This document shows, piece by piece, positions 9,711 through 19,912 of a stretch of DNA of 64,000 nucleotides. Every line of letters begins with the position of its first letter. Position 1 is the first letter of the stretch. The position numbers and the translations under genes were made by a program. This DNA comes from Nitzschia sp. pyKryTriq1 (lineage: Eukaryota > Bacillariophyta > Bacillariophyceae > Bacillariales > Bacillariaceae), in contig OY101118.1 of the NCBI GenBank assembly GCA_956465555.1, positions 2,315,751 to 2,379,750 of the forward strand, written 5' to 3'. The notes beneath the pieces are model-generated. The model had not been told where the DNA came from. It made no database searches and worked only from the letters and a program-made list of their open reading frames with translations.

Positions 9711-10496
9711 TTAAGCAAGCAAGAGAGCTCCGATGCTGATAGCCACAGAGGCGACACACGTAGTAGTCCAGAGGATTTGCGGGGCCGCGGCACCCGAATT
9801 CTTCGCCTGGTCAGTGTCCTGATCGACAGGGGCACCCACGTCACAATTAACGTTTGTGTAGCCGGCATCGAGGTAGGCTCCCTCAAGAATTTCCTCCATA
9901 AATTGGAGAACATCGTAATATGTATCGATCAAGGCGTCTTTGCAGTCTTGGAATTCAGAGTCCGTTGGGTAACAGTCTAAAGCATCTGGCAAATCCAAGT
10001 AAATAGAACCAACTTCCCCGTCAAGAGTTAAAGCACAAGTGATTTCCATAGGAACGCTATCAACAGCACCTCCGGCATTTTCACAAGTACTTATGAATTC
10101 GTCTTCACCTTCGACTCCCGACGAGACAACACATTTGACATCGTTACCTTCTGTGACGCAGGCATCAGTATCGGGGGAAGTGGCCGCCTCGATAGCCGCA
10201 TCAAGATTTGTGGAATAGAACATGTAGGCATCGTTAAGATCCGCATCACTCCAGAGCTCATTATAGGTATTATTGCACGCTTCGGTGAACTCCAACTGAC
10301 GAAGACCGCGGGAGTAACCCAGCACTGCTGTTGTTCCGCCACTCTTGGCATCAGACAAGGCGTTTGCCAACGTGCCACGGCCAAGAGCCTCAAGGGCGGG
10401 AACAGAAAGGCTGGCACTGTCTTGTTGACGCCCCGCAACTGCAAGTGGCCAAGAAAAGGCAGAGAAAGAAGCGGCGACAAAGGCAAAGACTTTCAT
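9711..10496 (-). CDS. Secreted Cys-containing protein, possibly GPI-anchored, unknown family
   Basis: 261 residues from ATG 10496; upstream in-frame codons lie in the promoter palindrome. The signal peptide is MKVFAFVAASFSAFSWPLAVAG. The body is acidic, with eight or so cysteines (EACNNTY, DACVTEG, VKCVVSS, STCENAG, ITCALTL, LDCYPTD, QDCKDAL, VNCDVGA), suggesting disulphides. The C-terminus is a small-residue stretch (KNSGAAAP) followed by a hydrophobic tail ending in ALLLA without a basic stop, the form of a GPI-attachment signal. If so, it would be a substrate of the PIGK transamidase encoded at 21562. I do not recognise the family; it looks like the lineage-specific secreted proteins common in diatoms. 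Confidence 0.75.
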   Translation of the reverse strand: MKVFAFVAASFSAFSWPLAVAGRQQDSASLSVPALEALGRGTLANALSDAKSGGTTAVLGYSRGLRQLEFTEACNNTYNELWSDADLNDAYMFYSTNLDAAIEAATSPDTDACVTEGNDVKCVVSSGVEGEDEFISTCENAGGAVDSVPMEITCALTLDGEVGSIYLDLPDALDCYPTDSEFQDCKDALIDTYYDVLQFMEEILEGAYLDAGYTNVNCDVGAPVDQDTDQAKNSGAAAPQILWTTTCVASVAISIGALLLA

Positions 10497-11740
10497 GTCG
10501 AATGTTGATATCGTACCGGTACACTTTTTGTGACCTTCGTCTTTCGTCCTTTGTGAGAAGATTTTATTCCGCCGCGCAAAATCGAGATGTTTCATCCTTC
10601 AACTCCGTCCTACCGTGGAATTGCCGTACAGTGTGAACGGAGGGCTTATGTAAGAATCATCGACGACACTGTACGTTGCGTGTGTGCCAGTAGTACACGT
10701 ACCGGTACTTCGTAGGCTACGAGGAGAAAATACCTGTACCGGTAGAGTTTGTCGCCACGCACGCATGGATTAGAGTGAGAAGCTTTTGGCTTGAGAAGCT
10801 TTTTTACAATTTTGAGAAGCTTTTTGTTCTGTTCTAGGCCCTAGTAGAGACTAGTTGCTGCATGATACCGATAGTGGCCTTGCTGGAAGCAGTACGAGAA
10901 CTGTATTCCCAAATCTTCTTCCTACTACACTACTAGTACTAGTATTTACCGTTACTCTCTAGTAGAGTAGTGCATCTGAGGCGCAGAAGAATCTCCAGGA
11001 TGGCGGATCTGTTCTCCAGCATCGCATCAAAAAGCTTATTACAATACATTTTTGTCTTGTACCTCTCGCAGACGAACCACCTGCAAGGGGACCGAGCGAG
11101 GAAAAACTTCCTCAGTCAGTTCTCCAGGATTTCTGTCTGCCAATCCTGCCGATTCTGGTGGTGCCCCTCTGATGTGCTGCTCCTTCTATACTAGTTCCTC
11201 GTATTTCTAACTCTGATACAATAGTAATACTAGCTCTACTGCAGTTTCAAAAAGCAAATCATGATGAAATAAATCATGATGACACCTAACTAATAAGAAG
11301 TACCAGCAGGGTTCTCTTGACGTATGATGAGTTACTTCTTTTTTTTTATTAAAAGAACAGGCAGGGTGGATTTCTGCTGTCAAACGAATTGTTCGACTCA
11401 CACGACCACTTTCACGAACAAACACGAACGATCACGAACGAACGAGATCAGATGGATGATGATGATGATTGATTCTTCCTTCCTTCTCCAGCCGACAAAA
11501 GGATCTGATCGCATTTCGCAAAGCAGATAGAGACGCGATGATGCAAGCGATACCTGTGATACTTGTACCGGTACAGTACGGTAGCTGCGTATCGGCGATG
11601 GGGTGCAGAAAAAGAGAACGAGTAGACTACAAGTCCCGTACCGGTATTGACATCTTTCACTTGATCACTTATCACTACCGCTACTCATACTGTAAGAGTG
11701 CGTATCAAAATCCATTATTTGTGAACGCTAATGGTTACCC
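10497..11740. other. Divergent intergenic, 1.24 kb, repeats only
   Basis: Contains the palindrome clusters near 10512, 10697-10745 and 11566-11645, and three GAGAAGCTTTT motifs at 10777-10826. It also has an (AACG)-like run near 11413-11444 and a short (GAT)n at 11453-11470. No supported gene. Confidence 0.5.
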
Positions 11741-13703
11741 ATGCAGTGGAACACAACAACTTCACCACGACGATGGCTCGTCGCTGCCTTGTTGCTACTT
11801 CCACTGGCAGCTTCGGGATTTCTTCTGGAACCGCTGAGTTCCGAGATCGAACGGATCCGGTCGGCGACGACGCCCCCTCGTGATGACACATCCCATCAGT
11901 CAGCTGGACGAAAAATTCGGGTGGTTGCACCTTTCGTCCTCCATATGGCGACTTCTTCGAAAGACCTCAAAACGAGCAATCAAAAGAACAAGAAACGAGC
12001 TGCGAAAACTGTCGCTACTCGCCTGGCCAAAGCCGCAAAGGAAGCGGCTGCTTCGAAACCCGATAATTCCGTTCCAGAATCACCATTTCGAAAGCCAAAA
12101 CCCATTCCCTCGTCGAACTCTCGAGGGGACGAGCACCTCAAAAGCATAACCGATCTATCAAAAACGATAGACGAAGAGCTGCTGAGACCGCGCGATGGAT
12201 ACCGGCCGCCGAGGGAAACATCATCCATGCGGACACTGCTGGTGCACAACGATAAGGCAGAGGATTCTTTGTCCGACGATAAGAATGCCAAAAAAGCTCC
12301 GAAATGCCGGAATGTAGCAATGGTTTTCTCCAAACCTTTGTGGAAAGATCAGATCACTACCGAATATGCATGTAGATTGATTCTGCTGGCACAGATGATG
12401 AAGAACGATGATTATCGTCCATCCCTGATATGTTTCTGCGGCTCGACGAACCCAAAACAAGACAATCTCGTGTCGGAAACCGCAGCCGGGGTTTTGTTTT
12501 TCAGGCATGTTTGTGCTGCGAACGAGATCTCCCTGGAGGGTATTGATATTTGCATCACCAATCATGAAGACGCTCGTATTTCTAGCGTCACATCTCTCCA
12601 TCCAGTCGCAGAACAACTTTACAATCGTCACTGTCTGGAATCCTGGCTCGAACAATCAGAGGTCTACGAGGCGGCCACCGACGAATATGGAATGACCCGT
12701 GAGCAACCGCGCAAAAAGATTCACATCCACTTTACTTTGATATCTACGGACTATCATCTCTGCAATCTCAACGACATCCACATGCGGTCCCCCCGTCAAT
12801 CCCCCCTCAATGCCATGCTAGAAGAGCTGGAGCATTCTATTCGGAGCTTTCGGGGATTAGCCAAAATCACTTGGCAGTTCAAGTATTCAACATATCCTTA
12901 CGTGGACTCGAAGGACCAGCTTACGGTGTTTCTGGGAAAATGCTACCACCTAGCGCAGGAACTTCGACCACTGCTTGTAAACATTCGGGGAGTAGCAAAT
13001 CAGGTACGTTCTTCGAAATTCACATGGGGAAATATCGGCTTCATCAGAGTCCCTTGACAAAAAAGCCTACAAGCATTGTTTCCTGATCCATTTACATGTG
13101 TGCCTCGACTCTTAGGACGAATTCTTTCAGCGAGATAACTATCGCGTATTAGTGTCGACACGGCGTACTTTGGTGACTTTGTTAGAGGAAATGAACGAAG
13201 CTTTCAGGCACAAAAAGGAAAGGAAAACGACCACCGGACTGGTTCCACCAAGCCTCAAAGCTCGGCTACAAACAACTATAGTGGAAGGATACAGCAAATC
13301 GTCGAACACATCGGGAAGACGGATCTCCGGCGATGTCAGCACCGATGTAGCACTCGAAAGCGCACTGTTGTCCTTGGGTCGATGCGCGGACTTGATAAGA
13401 CCTGCGGGTCGTCTCACGTCACAGTCAGTCTCTCAAGAGAAATGGAGAGATGCCATACGTCAGCTCGAACACTTTCTTGACTTGATGGAAACGGCCTGCG
13501 ATCCCGATCGTCCATTACCTGCTCACCAATGGGGCATGCTGAGTATAGCTCCAAACAATGTGACAGATGACGATGATTCGATCTCAATGGATGCCTCGGA
13601 CTTGGCATACCTTTCCGACACCATAGACGCTTCTAGCCTCGAGATGCTAGATCTAGCAGATCTTTTTGGAGAAGACATCGGCATGGACGATTCGATGGAA
13701 TAA
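11741..13703 (+). CDS. DUF218-like protein with signal/plastid presequence
   Basis: Exons 11741-13003 and 13116-13703; a 112-bp intron (CAG/GTACGT to CTTAG) preserves phase 0, giving 616 residues. Residues 10-27 are a signal peptide ending AASGF, a possible plastid cleavage motif. A basic Lys/Ala region (about 75-110) follows. The central part (about 190-350) resembles the DUF218/YdcF fold: VAMVFSKPLWKDQITTEYACRLILLAQ, then SLICFCGSTN, SETAAGVLFFRHV and the FTLISTDYHLCNLND segment that recalls the TSxyHxxR motif. The C-terminus is acidic and helical. Function of eukaryotic DUF218 proteins is unknown. The gene model is well supported by frame continuity; the domain call is by eye. Confidence 0.72.
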
Positions 13704-15343
13704 ACCTAGTATAAGATATCGTTCTCTAATACAGATATTCGTAGTTGTTTTCTTTGCTATTCTCTCTTCCCAGAGTCTTTCTATAGAGAGGGACCTATCA
13801 CCTACTAGAGTAGGGTAGTCTACGGTACAAGAGAAGGTAGCTACGTAGTACAAGTGCTGCCATCCCAAGCAAAGCGGTACCGTACGTACAGGTACATACC
13901 GGTAGTCTACAGGAGCTGGTACAGTACCAGTACTTGTACTGCACCGGTACCGCACCTGGTAGTCTACTACTACTTGTACTGTGACTGATCTTTTGTCATT
14001 TTCCAATGATGATGATGATGATGATGCCAGAGGGAAACACCCCCCCCCCGTACGTATGTAGAAGAATAGTAGAATATTGCGGGAAGCACAATGTATTTCA
14101 CGCCTATTTCGAACGCAATTCGGTGAGCGAATACGATGTCACACCGAGAGACCTTTACTTATGGGATGGCAATTTAACACATACATTCAAACCTCAAAAT
14201 ACATAAGCCTCACGAAGAGAGCCTCAATCTGGTGCGCGGAATTGCTGTTTCGAACCAACACGCACAGACTGCTCGGGTGGTCCACATACAAAAATAGTAG
14301 GACTTGAACCAATTACTTAAAGGGAATTTAACGCGGTTTATGTCCAACGGTTAACAATTTACCGCGTTGCGGAGCTGCTTCCGACGTTATGTTACCTACA
14401 TGAATGAATTATTTATTGATTTGGAACGGTTTGAACTCCCGCCGACCCCGCTTGACGTACCGGTACGCGGTACGGGTACTTGTACCGGTGCCAGTAGAGA
14501 GCGAGCGAGCGAGTGTCTTGGGCCAATGTCGTTCCTCCGTCTGGTCGTTGATGTCGAAAGAAAGTGGAGCGCTGGGGAGAGGCAAGCCGCCTATCCCAAT
14601 CCAGAAGAGTTCCATCGGTTCCAACCGACCACAATCTTCTATTTGGATGGACATGTACCTCAGCAACACATTGTACGGACTATAATCATTCTTCTTTACA
14701 ATCAAGCTAAGCGTCGGACATTGTCGTTTGGAAGGCGGGTTGTCAGAGATTGTAATCGTCGAGGTAAGGACTTGTAGCAGCAATGACAACTTCACTCGTT
14801 TGGTTTTTTGTGACACCATCATCGAGGAACCGTGGACGGAGCATGGAACTGTAGAGGTGCAACTTTGGAATTCGTTAGTACACTATGGGAACAGTGCTTC
14901 GGCGAACTTAGTGGATAGGAGATCCAACTTTACCGTAGCAATGCCGTGCAATCATCAGGACTTCCGCAATGATGTCGTTTTGATTGGTACTTCGTGCACA
15001 CTACCGAAGCTATTCCATGTCCGTCCAACGTTCCGTTGCCGCGGAGCATTGGCGAGGAGTTTGTGCAGTCTACAATCTCCATGGGACCGATCCTCCGGCG
15101 TAGGACGTTGCCTCGAGAGGCGACCGCCGCAACCTCGACCGAGAATCAACGCTTGTTCAATATTTTGCGAGCGTCGCAGTGTGTCACAACAAGATTTGAT
15201 GTTTTGACGTGTTTGCTGACCTTTGATGTCTCTTTCTCTTGTGTGCTTTGCTTAGGTGCTCGGGGATCCCTGTATATTTGGGTATCATCATGCCACGGGG
15301 GCAGAGGGAGGTCACAGGCCAAAGTATTGGGGAAACGAATAGC
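13704..15343. other. Intergenic, 1.6 kb, palindromic repeats and (ATG)7
   Basis: Has a long palindromic tract at about 13877-13980 and (ATG)n at 14006-14026. A C-run follows near 14040, and more TACCGG units occur at 14456-14490. Several open frames of 60-160 codons occur between 14367 and 15350 but show no domain, no consistent start and no splice support; the last part is probably 5' UTR/promoter of the cyclin gene. Confidence 0.45.
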
Positions 15344-17023
15344 ATGGTAGCTACCTCCAGAAGTCGGCGAGCATTGGTACGTCATTTTTGTGCAAACTCA
15401 CTCGTAATGGCTCCGCCAATCAATCATCGCATTGCGGAATCAGCTTCGCTCACCACCTGGTCTCCTCAACTTACCCTTCATAGGGCGACGTTTCGAACAA
15501 GGATTCCAAAGAAACCAAGGATGCCAATGCGAAAAAGAAATCCGATGCCCAGGCTTTGAGAAGATCACGGCGTCTATCCCATGAATCATCATCAGCCCCG
15601 GACGATGATGCGAATCCTGCAGACGATTCTCGGCGACAGTCATTGCGATCATCAACTCAATTGAAAACGAAAGCTGCTGTGAACCCATTCGCTGAGCCGG
15701 CACCGAGGGGACCAGCGATTACTAGGAAACGGGTGTCGAAAGCTAGCGAAGAGGAACCAGATTCCAAAAAGCCAGCGAGGGAAACCAAACCCCGGACCAA
15801 GCGCTCGCGTCCTTCTCAGGGGGACGAGCCAGTATCACGGAAAAGCGGTCGGCGAGCAGTACCTGTACCATTATCGACTGGAGAGAATCCGTGTCAAGAT
15901 GTACTCATGGGCCCAAATCATATGTTGAATAGGCAGCCGTTCTCCACAAAAGAGTATACTTCGGGGATTGCGTCTTATGACATGAAAAACAAGGACGACG
16001 AACTAGAGGTACCGAAATATGTCACGGATATCTTCCAGAGACTCTTCAACGCTGAGGTAAGATTTCACATCATGCCCCATACTAGCACAGTGCAGTGGCA
16101 AATGGGAGAATCGAAGCTCACAATTGTTTTATCCCAACCTCTTTCTATTAGGAAAAAACACGGCCGCTTCCCTACATGGATAGACAGACCGAGTTGAACG
16201 GAATGATGCGATCTATATTGGTGGACTGGTTGATTGAAGTTCACATGAAATTTCGTCTTTTGCCAGAAACACTTTACCTCTGCGTGAACATCATTGATCG
16301 CTACCTGTCCCTCAAAGAAGTGCCTCGAAATAAGCTTCAATTGGTTGGAGTTACCGCATTGCTCGTTGCTTGCAAATACGAGGAAATCTACCCTCCAGAA
16401 GTAAAAGACTGTGTCTACATCACCGATCGCGCTTACACTCGACAAGATGTGCTGGATATGGAAGCGGAGGTGGTCAAAACTCTAAAATTCTCTCTGACGG
16501 TGCCCACCGCACATCCATTTTTGCAACGTTTCCTCCACATCACAGACGCTTCGTCTACCGTTCGTAATCTTGCTAATTACTACATGGAACGGATGCTCCA
16601 AGAACACTCGGCATTGAAGTTCAAGCCGTCTTTGCTTGCAGCCACCGCTGTTTGTCTGGCAAATAACAATCCTGATCGCTTTGATCACGAGGGTTACACC
16701 GCGGAGGACGAGCTTCCGCCGAAATTTGTAAGTATTTCGTCTAGATGCTGCTATTACATCAGTGAACCATATGATCTTTGCTAACAAATCTGTCCCGGTT
16801 TCGTTTTCAGCCTCCGACCCTTCTTGAATACTCAGGATTTCGCGAGGAGGAGATCAAAGAAGCCGCTGTTCTTATGGAGGCAAAAGTCGGCGATCTGGGT
16901 GCATCAGCCAGAAGCCGCGAATTGGTTGCCGTGCGACGCAAGTACGAGGCCAATCGATACGAAAGTGTCGCAGATACTGAATGCTTTACAAATCCAAAGG
17001 CTAGTCACCTTGACACGCCTTGA
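15344..17023 (+). CDS. B-type mitotic cyclin
   Basis: Regulatory partner of CDK1 that drives mitotic entry. Four exons: 15344-15376, 15484-16056, 16152-16727 and 16811-17023, all joined in phase 0 (introns 107, 95 and 83 bp), giving 464 residues. Splicing of exon 1 to exon 2 creates RRALGDVSN at residues 8-16, a perfect destruction box (RxxLxxxxN) for APC/C. This strongly supports the 11-codon first exon. The N-terminal region is basic and Ser-rich. Cyclin_N begins near residue 205 with MRSILVDWLIEVH (221-233), TLYLCVNIIDRYLS and KLQLVGVTALLVACKYEE. Cyclin_C follows with KFKPSLLAATAVCLA. The HLDTP end is short. B-type rather than A-type is judged from the D-box and MRSILVDW/ACKYEE forms. Confidence 0.94.
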
Positions 17024-17469
17024 GAGAATGAATCGAACGAGCCGTTGTTTTGAAGCCAACGGCGCCGATACGAACCCCTGCCCCTGCTTGCAAATAAACA
17101 TCTTCCAGTATGCGCTGGATGCTGTTCGTACTGCGATAATTTCTCGCAATACTCCAGTATACGAAATTTGCTCTCATCCAGCTATAGTAACATAACTTAT
17201 GCAAGTCCAACACTTTTAGTGCACTTCTAATCTTTCAATATTGGTGCAGAGCTAAAAACCTGTTAAGTTTAGTGCTCAGTCGTACGAGTAGTACATACCA
17301 TTATGATTTGTACGATCAACCTTCTGCTCTACTACTGTACGAACTACTCGTACAAGTCGCGTTATTTTGGGACTAGTAGTACTAGTATATCGTAAAGCAG
17401 CGAAAAAGTGCACTGTCTAATTTAGTTGCTACCTTGACGGTTGAGAGCAATTAATCTCTCTCCCGTTCG
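17024..17469. other. Convergent intergenic, no gene seen
   Basis: About 446 bp of 3' flanks with short CGTAC/GTACGA motifs. Nothing with coding character. Confidence 0.4.
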
Positions 17470-18108
17470 TCAGTAGTCCACCATCATTATTGTGTCAACA
17501 GCTTGGTCAACGATATCGTCAATATTTATTGCTGTAGTAGCACCTGTATTGAAGAGGCTCTCTCCTAACGGCAGGTGCCGGCTTATCACGGATTTTGGAC
17601 TGAATACTGCCGGCATCGTTTGACTCTTCTTGTACATCTGTGACTTTCTTTTTCTAGATGAAGCAGCAGATTTGGCTTGACGTTTCACCCAGGTAGCATC
17701 AGCTTTGGCAGTAGCCAAGGCGTATTCAAGAGAAATTGCTGAAAGTCGCCCGCACATATGAGCAATCATCTCTGCTACGTCTTGACCGGATGCCTCTTGG
17801 AAACTTTGAACAGCATATACTGCATCGTATTGGCTTTCTCGAATCTCATCAGCTACGGAAGTGCATGCTCTCGTATGGTGCTCAAGTCCACGAGTACAAA
17901 ACAGTTCTTTCCCGTTCTGTTCATGAAGGCCCTCTTCGATCATGCGAACATACGTCTTACATTCCTTTCTGATACTATTCAACTCTTCTCGGGACATATA
18001 TACATCGTTGATTTCATCTTCGGGCATGTCATTGATGTGTATGATTTCAACTACCGTATCATGAGCTGCAAAAGTCACTCTTCGTTGTTGGTTACGATGA
18101 TCTAACAT
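17470..18108 (-). CDS. Conserved-looking hypothetical protein, helical
   Basis: 212 residues, intronless. It starts MLDHRNQQRRVTFAAHDTVVEIIHI; a basic patch followed by a VTF-strand like this opens many diatom hypothetical proteins. The middle has YMSREELNSIRKECKTYVRMIEEG and FCTRGLEHHTR, followed by long helices (SLEYALATAKADATWVKRQAK) and a KRKSQMYKK basic patch that could be nuclear localising. The RGLE-centred layout recalls a diatom family of unknown function. No enzyme motif is visible. It diverges from the repeat array downstream of its start. Confidence 0.62.
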   Translation of the reverse strand: MLDHRNQQRRVTFAAHDTVVEIIHINDMPEDEINDVYMSREELNSIRKECKTYVRMIEEGLHEQNGKELFCTRGLEHHTRACTSVADEIRESQYDAVYAVQSFQEASGQDVAEMIAHMCGRLSAISLEYALATAKADATWVKRQAKSAASSRKRKSQMYKKSQTMPAVFSPKSVISRHLPLGESLFNTGATTAINIDDIVDQAVDTIMMVDY

Positions 18109-18810
18109 GGTGAGTTTCTTTCTTTTTTCTGATTTTGGGATTTTGGGATTTCGAGTTTGTGATCGATCGAGTTGTAGCAGGAAAACAAGGCAGAATCAAT
18201 CAAAGCAAAAACGGCCTTCGCGAAACCCCAAACGACTATGTACTCAAGACGAGCACATCATTCCGTTTTCAATAAATAAGCGTTTCGGGAGACCTATTGA
18301 CTACTGCAACGTTCGCGAAACCCCATACGACTATGTACTCAAGACCAGGACATCATTCCGTTTTCAATAAATAAGCGTTTCGGGAGACCTATTGACTACT
18401 GTAACGTAGACGAATCTAGAGCCTCTATAATATGAGCAAGCAGTACGAGTATGCAATATGATGTGTTCGAATAAATATGCGTTTCGGGAAACCTATTGAC
18501 TGTTGTGAAATAACACATAGTGGAGACATATTGAAGAAGGCTATATTATATGTACAGTAATTGTACATGTTATATATGCTCGTGACTCAGGTTTTTTTTT
18601 AAAGGATGGTACATACCTGCCGGCCGTCTCCAGCACTGTCTTGAGCTACAGTACAGTATCGGATCATCAGCCCTGACTCACTCACGCGCTAATAATTTTG
18701 GGGGTCAAACGAAATTTCAACGCGAGGGAAAATGCGCAACGCGCAATTTTAAATGAATTTGATTGTGGACTGTGTCGCAAACACACCAGAAGTGCACGAG
18801 AAGGCTTACA
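18109..18810. other. Intergenic with tandem repeat array
   Basis: Upstream region shared by the divergent genes at 18108 and 18811. Its main content is the 95-bp repeat described separately, a T-run at about 18593-18600 and short palindromes near 18551-18570. Confidence 0.5.
18217..18403 (+). repeat. 95-bp direct tandem repeat, two copies plus a diverged partial third
   Basis: Copy 1 begins at 18217 (TTCGCGAAACCCCA) and copy 2 at 18312. They differ at only a few positions through AATAAATAAGCGTTTCGGGAG and TATTGACTACTG. A diverged 3' part (AATAAATATGCGTTTCGGGAA, CCTATTGACTG) recurs at about 18470-18505, so there are three end units with decreasing similarity. Confidence 0.9.
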
Positions 18811-19506
18811 ATGGAGTCCTGGGTAAACTCAGGATACATTGACAAGGGCTCTCCTCTTTCATGTCTAGATGCCAATGCAATCATGAGTGCATTCAAAATC
18901 ACTTCGACGCCCAAGCTGCGGGAAGACTTTTTGGGATTGGTACCAATCTATCTCCTAGAAATGATGGAGAACTGTCATATTGAAGAAGAGTCATACAACC
19001 AATTCAAACTATCAATTGACACTGATGCACAGGGCAATGAATACCCTATACTATCAGATGCTCTACACCAACGTCGTTCCTTTCCAATCTACCACAAAAA
19101 CCAAACAACGCGACGAAAGGATGTCCTGGAAGAGTTTGCGAGAAAAAAGAAACAATACCATGAGCGCTCTCTACAGGCAGCTCGTCAGATGTTGGCCGAC
19201 AACTGCCAGTGTGAAATTCAACTGACGAGTGATGCTGTAGCGTGCGCTGAAATTTTTGAGATTCTCAACCATGCTGTAGCGTGCCCTGAAAATATTGAGA
19301 TTATTCTAATTTTTTTGCGCGCGCGTACATTATTAGTACTCACATACTGTAGTATGCTGGTGGCAAGATGTGAAGGTTTTCTCTTCATTATTGTTTCTCC
19401 CCCTTTGTTGCCCCTCTTTTGCAGCAATTGGAAACTGTTATCAATTGCTGGGGCGGCCAGACGTCCCCGGCGAAGGTTGAACTTTGCCGCGATCTTTGCC
19501 TCTTGA
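18811..19506 (+). CDS. Hypothetical protein, possibly repeat- or element-derived
   Basis: 231 codons from ATG 18811 (MESWVNSGYIDKG). It is helical and charged in the first 150 residues (RRKDVLEEFARKKKQYHERSLQAARQ). An in-frame 39-bp imperfect tandem duplication at about 19232-19310 gives two copies of DAVACAEIFEIL/HAVACPENIEII. After it the translation becomes hydrophobic and then basic, and looks like read-through of non-coding DNA. I recognise no domain. It may be a decaying gene or transposon fragment. Confidence 0.33.
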   Translation: MESWVNSGYIDKGSPLSCLDANAIMSAFKITSTPKLREDFLGLVPIYLLEMMENCHIEEESYNQFKLSIDTDAQGNEYPILSDALHQRRSFPIYHKNQTTRRKDVLEEFARKKKQYHERSLQAARQMLADNCQCEIQLTSDAVACAEIFEILNHAVACPENIEIILIFLRARTLLVLTYCSMLVARCEGFLFIIVSPPLLPLFCSNWKLLSIAGAARRPRRRLNFAAIFAS

Positions 19507-19912
19507 AAGTCCAAGTTATCGTGTAAAAGTCGATTCTTCTTCAGTAAAACGATATTATTGACATAATTATTGATTATTCAGCAGATTTGCTTCTATTTTG
19601 GACGATTTTGTTTCTCTTTAGCCCTGTGATATCGTTCAAGTGGAGTGCACGTACAAGTACGTGTTCGCAGTTTTTGGCGCACTTTTTCATCGAAATTGTT
19701 GCGAGAGCAACGCAAAGGGCACCTCCGATCGGAGGACAACACCTCATCCGTCCAGTGACGTGCGTGAGTAATGATGAGAACGCTTCATCGTTTGCAACGA
19801 CCAAGCGAGCCGCAAGCCTGCCTGTGTTCAAGCCGCAGCTGGCCTCTCGCCTCTCCTTTGCAAGGACATTTGGACTGTTAGAATAGTTGGATACTGATAT
19901 CATTCATCCACC
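19507..19912 (+). promoter_or_regulatory. Upstream region of the FNR gene
   Basis: 406 bp containing the FNR promoter and 5' UTR. A 99-codon open frame inside has no features and is ignored. No specific element can be named. Confidence 0.4.

Noticed and set aside
14285-14390. Possible tRNA on the minus strand (GGTTCAAGTCC and a GTTAACC loop)
   Set aside because: T-stem has mismatches, spacing to the anticodon-like loop is wrong, and no acceptor stem pairs.
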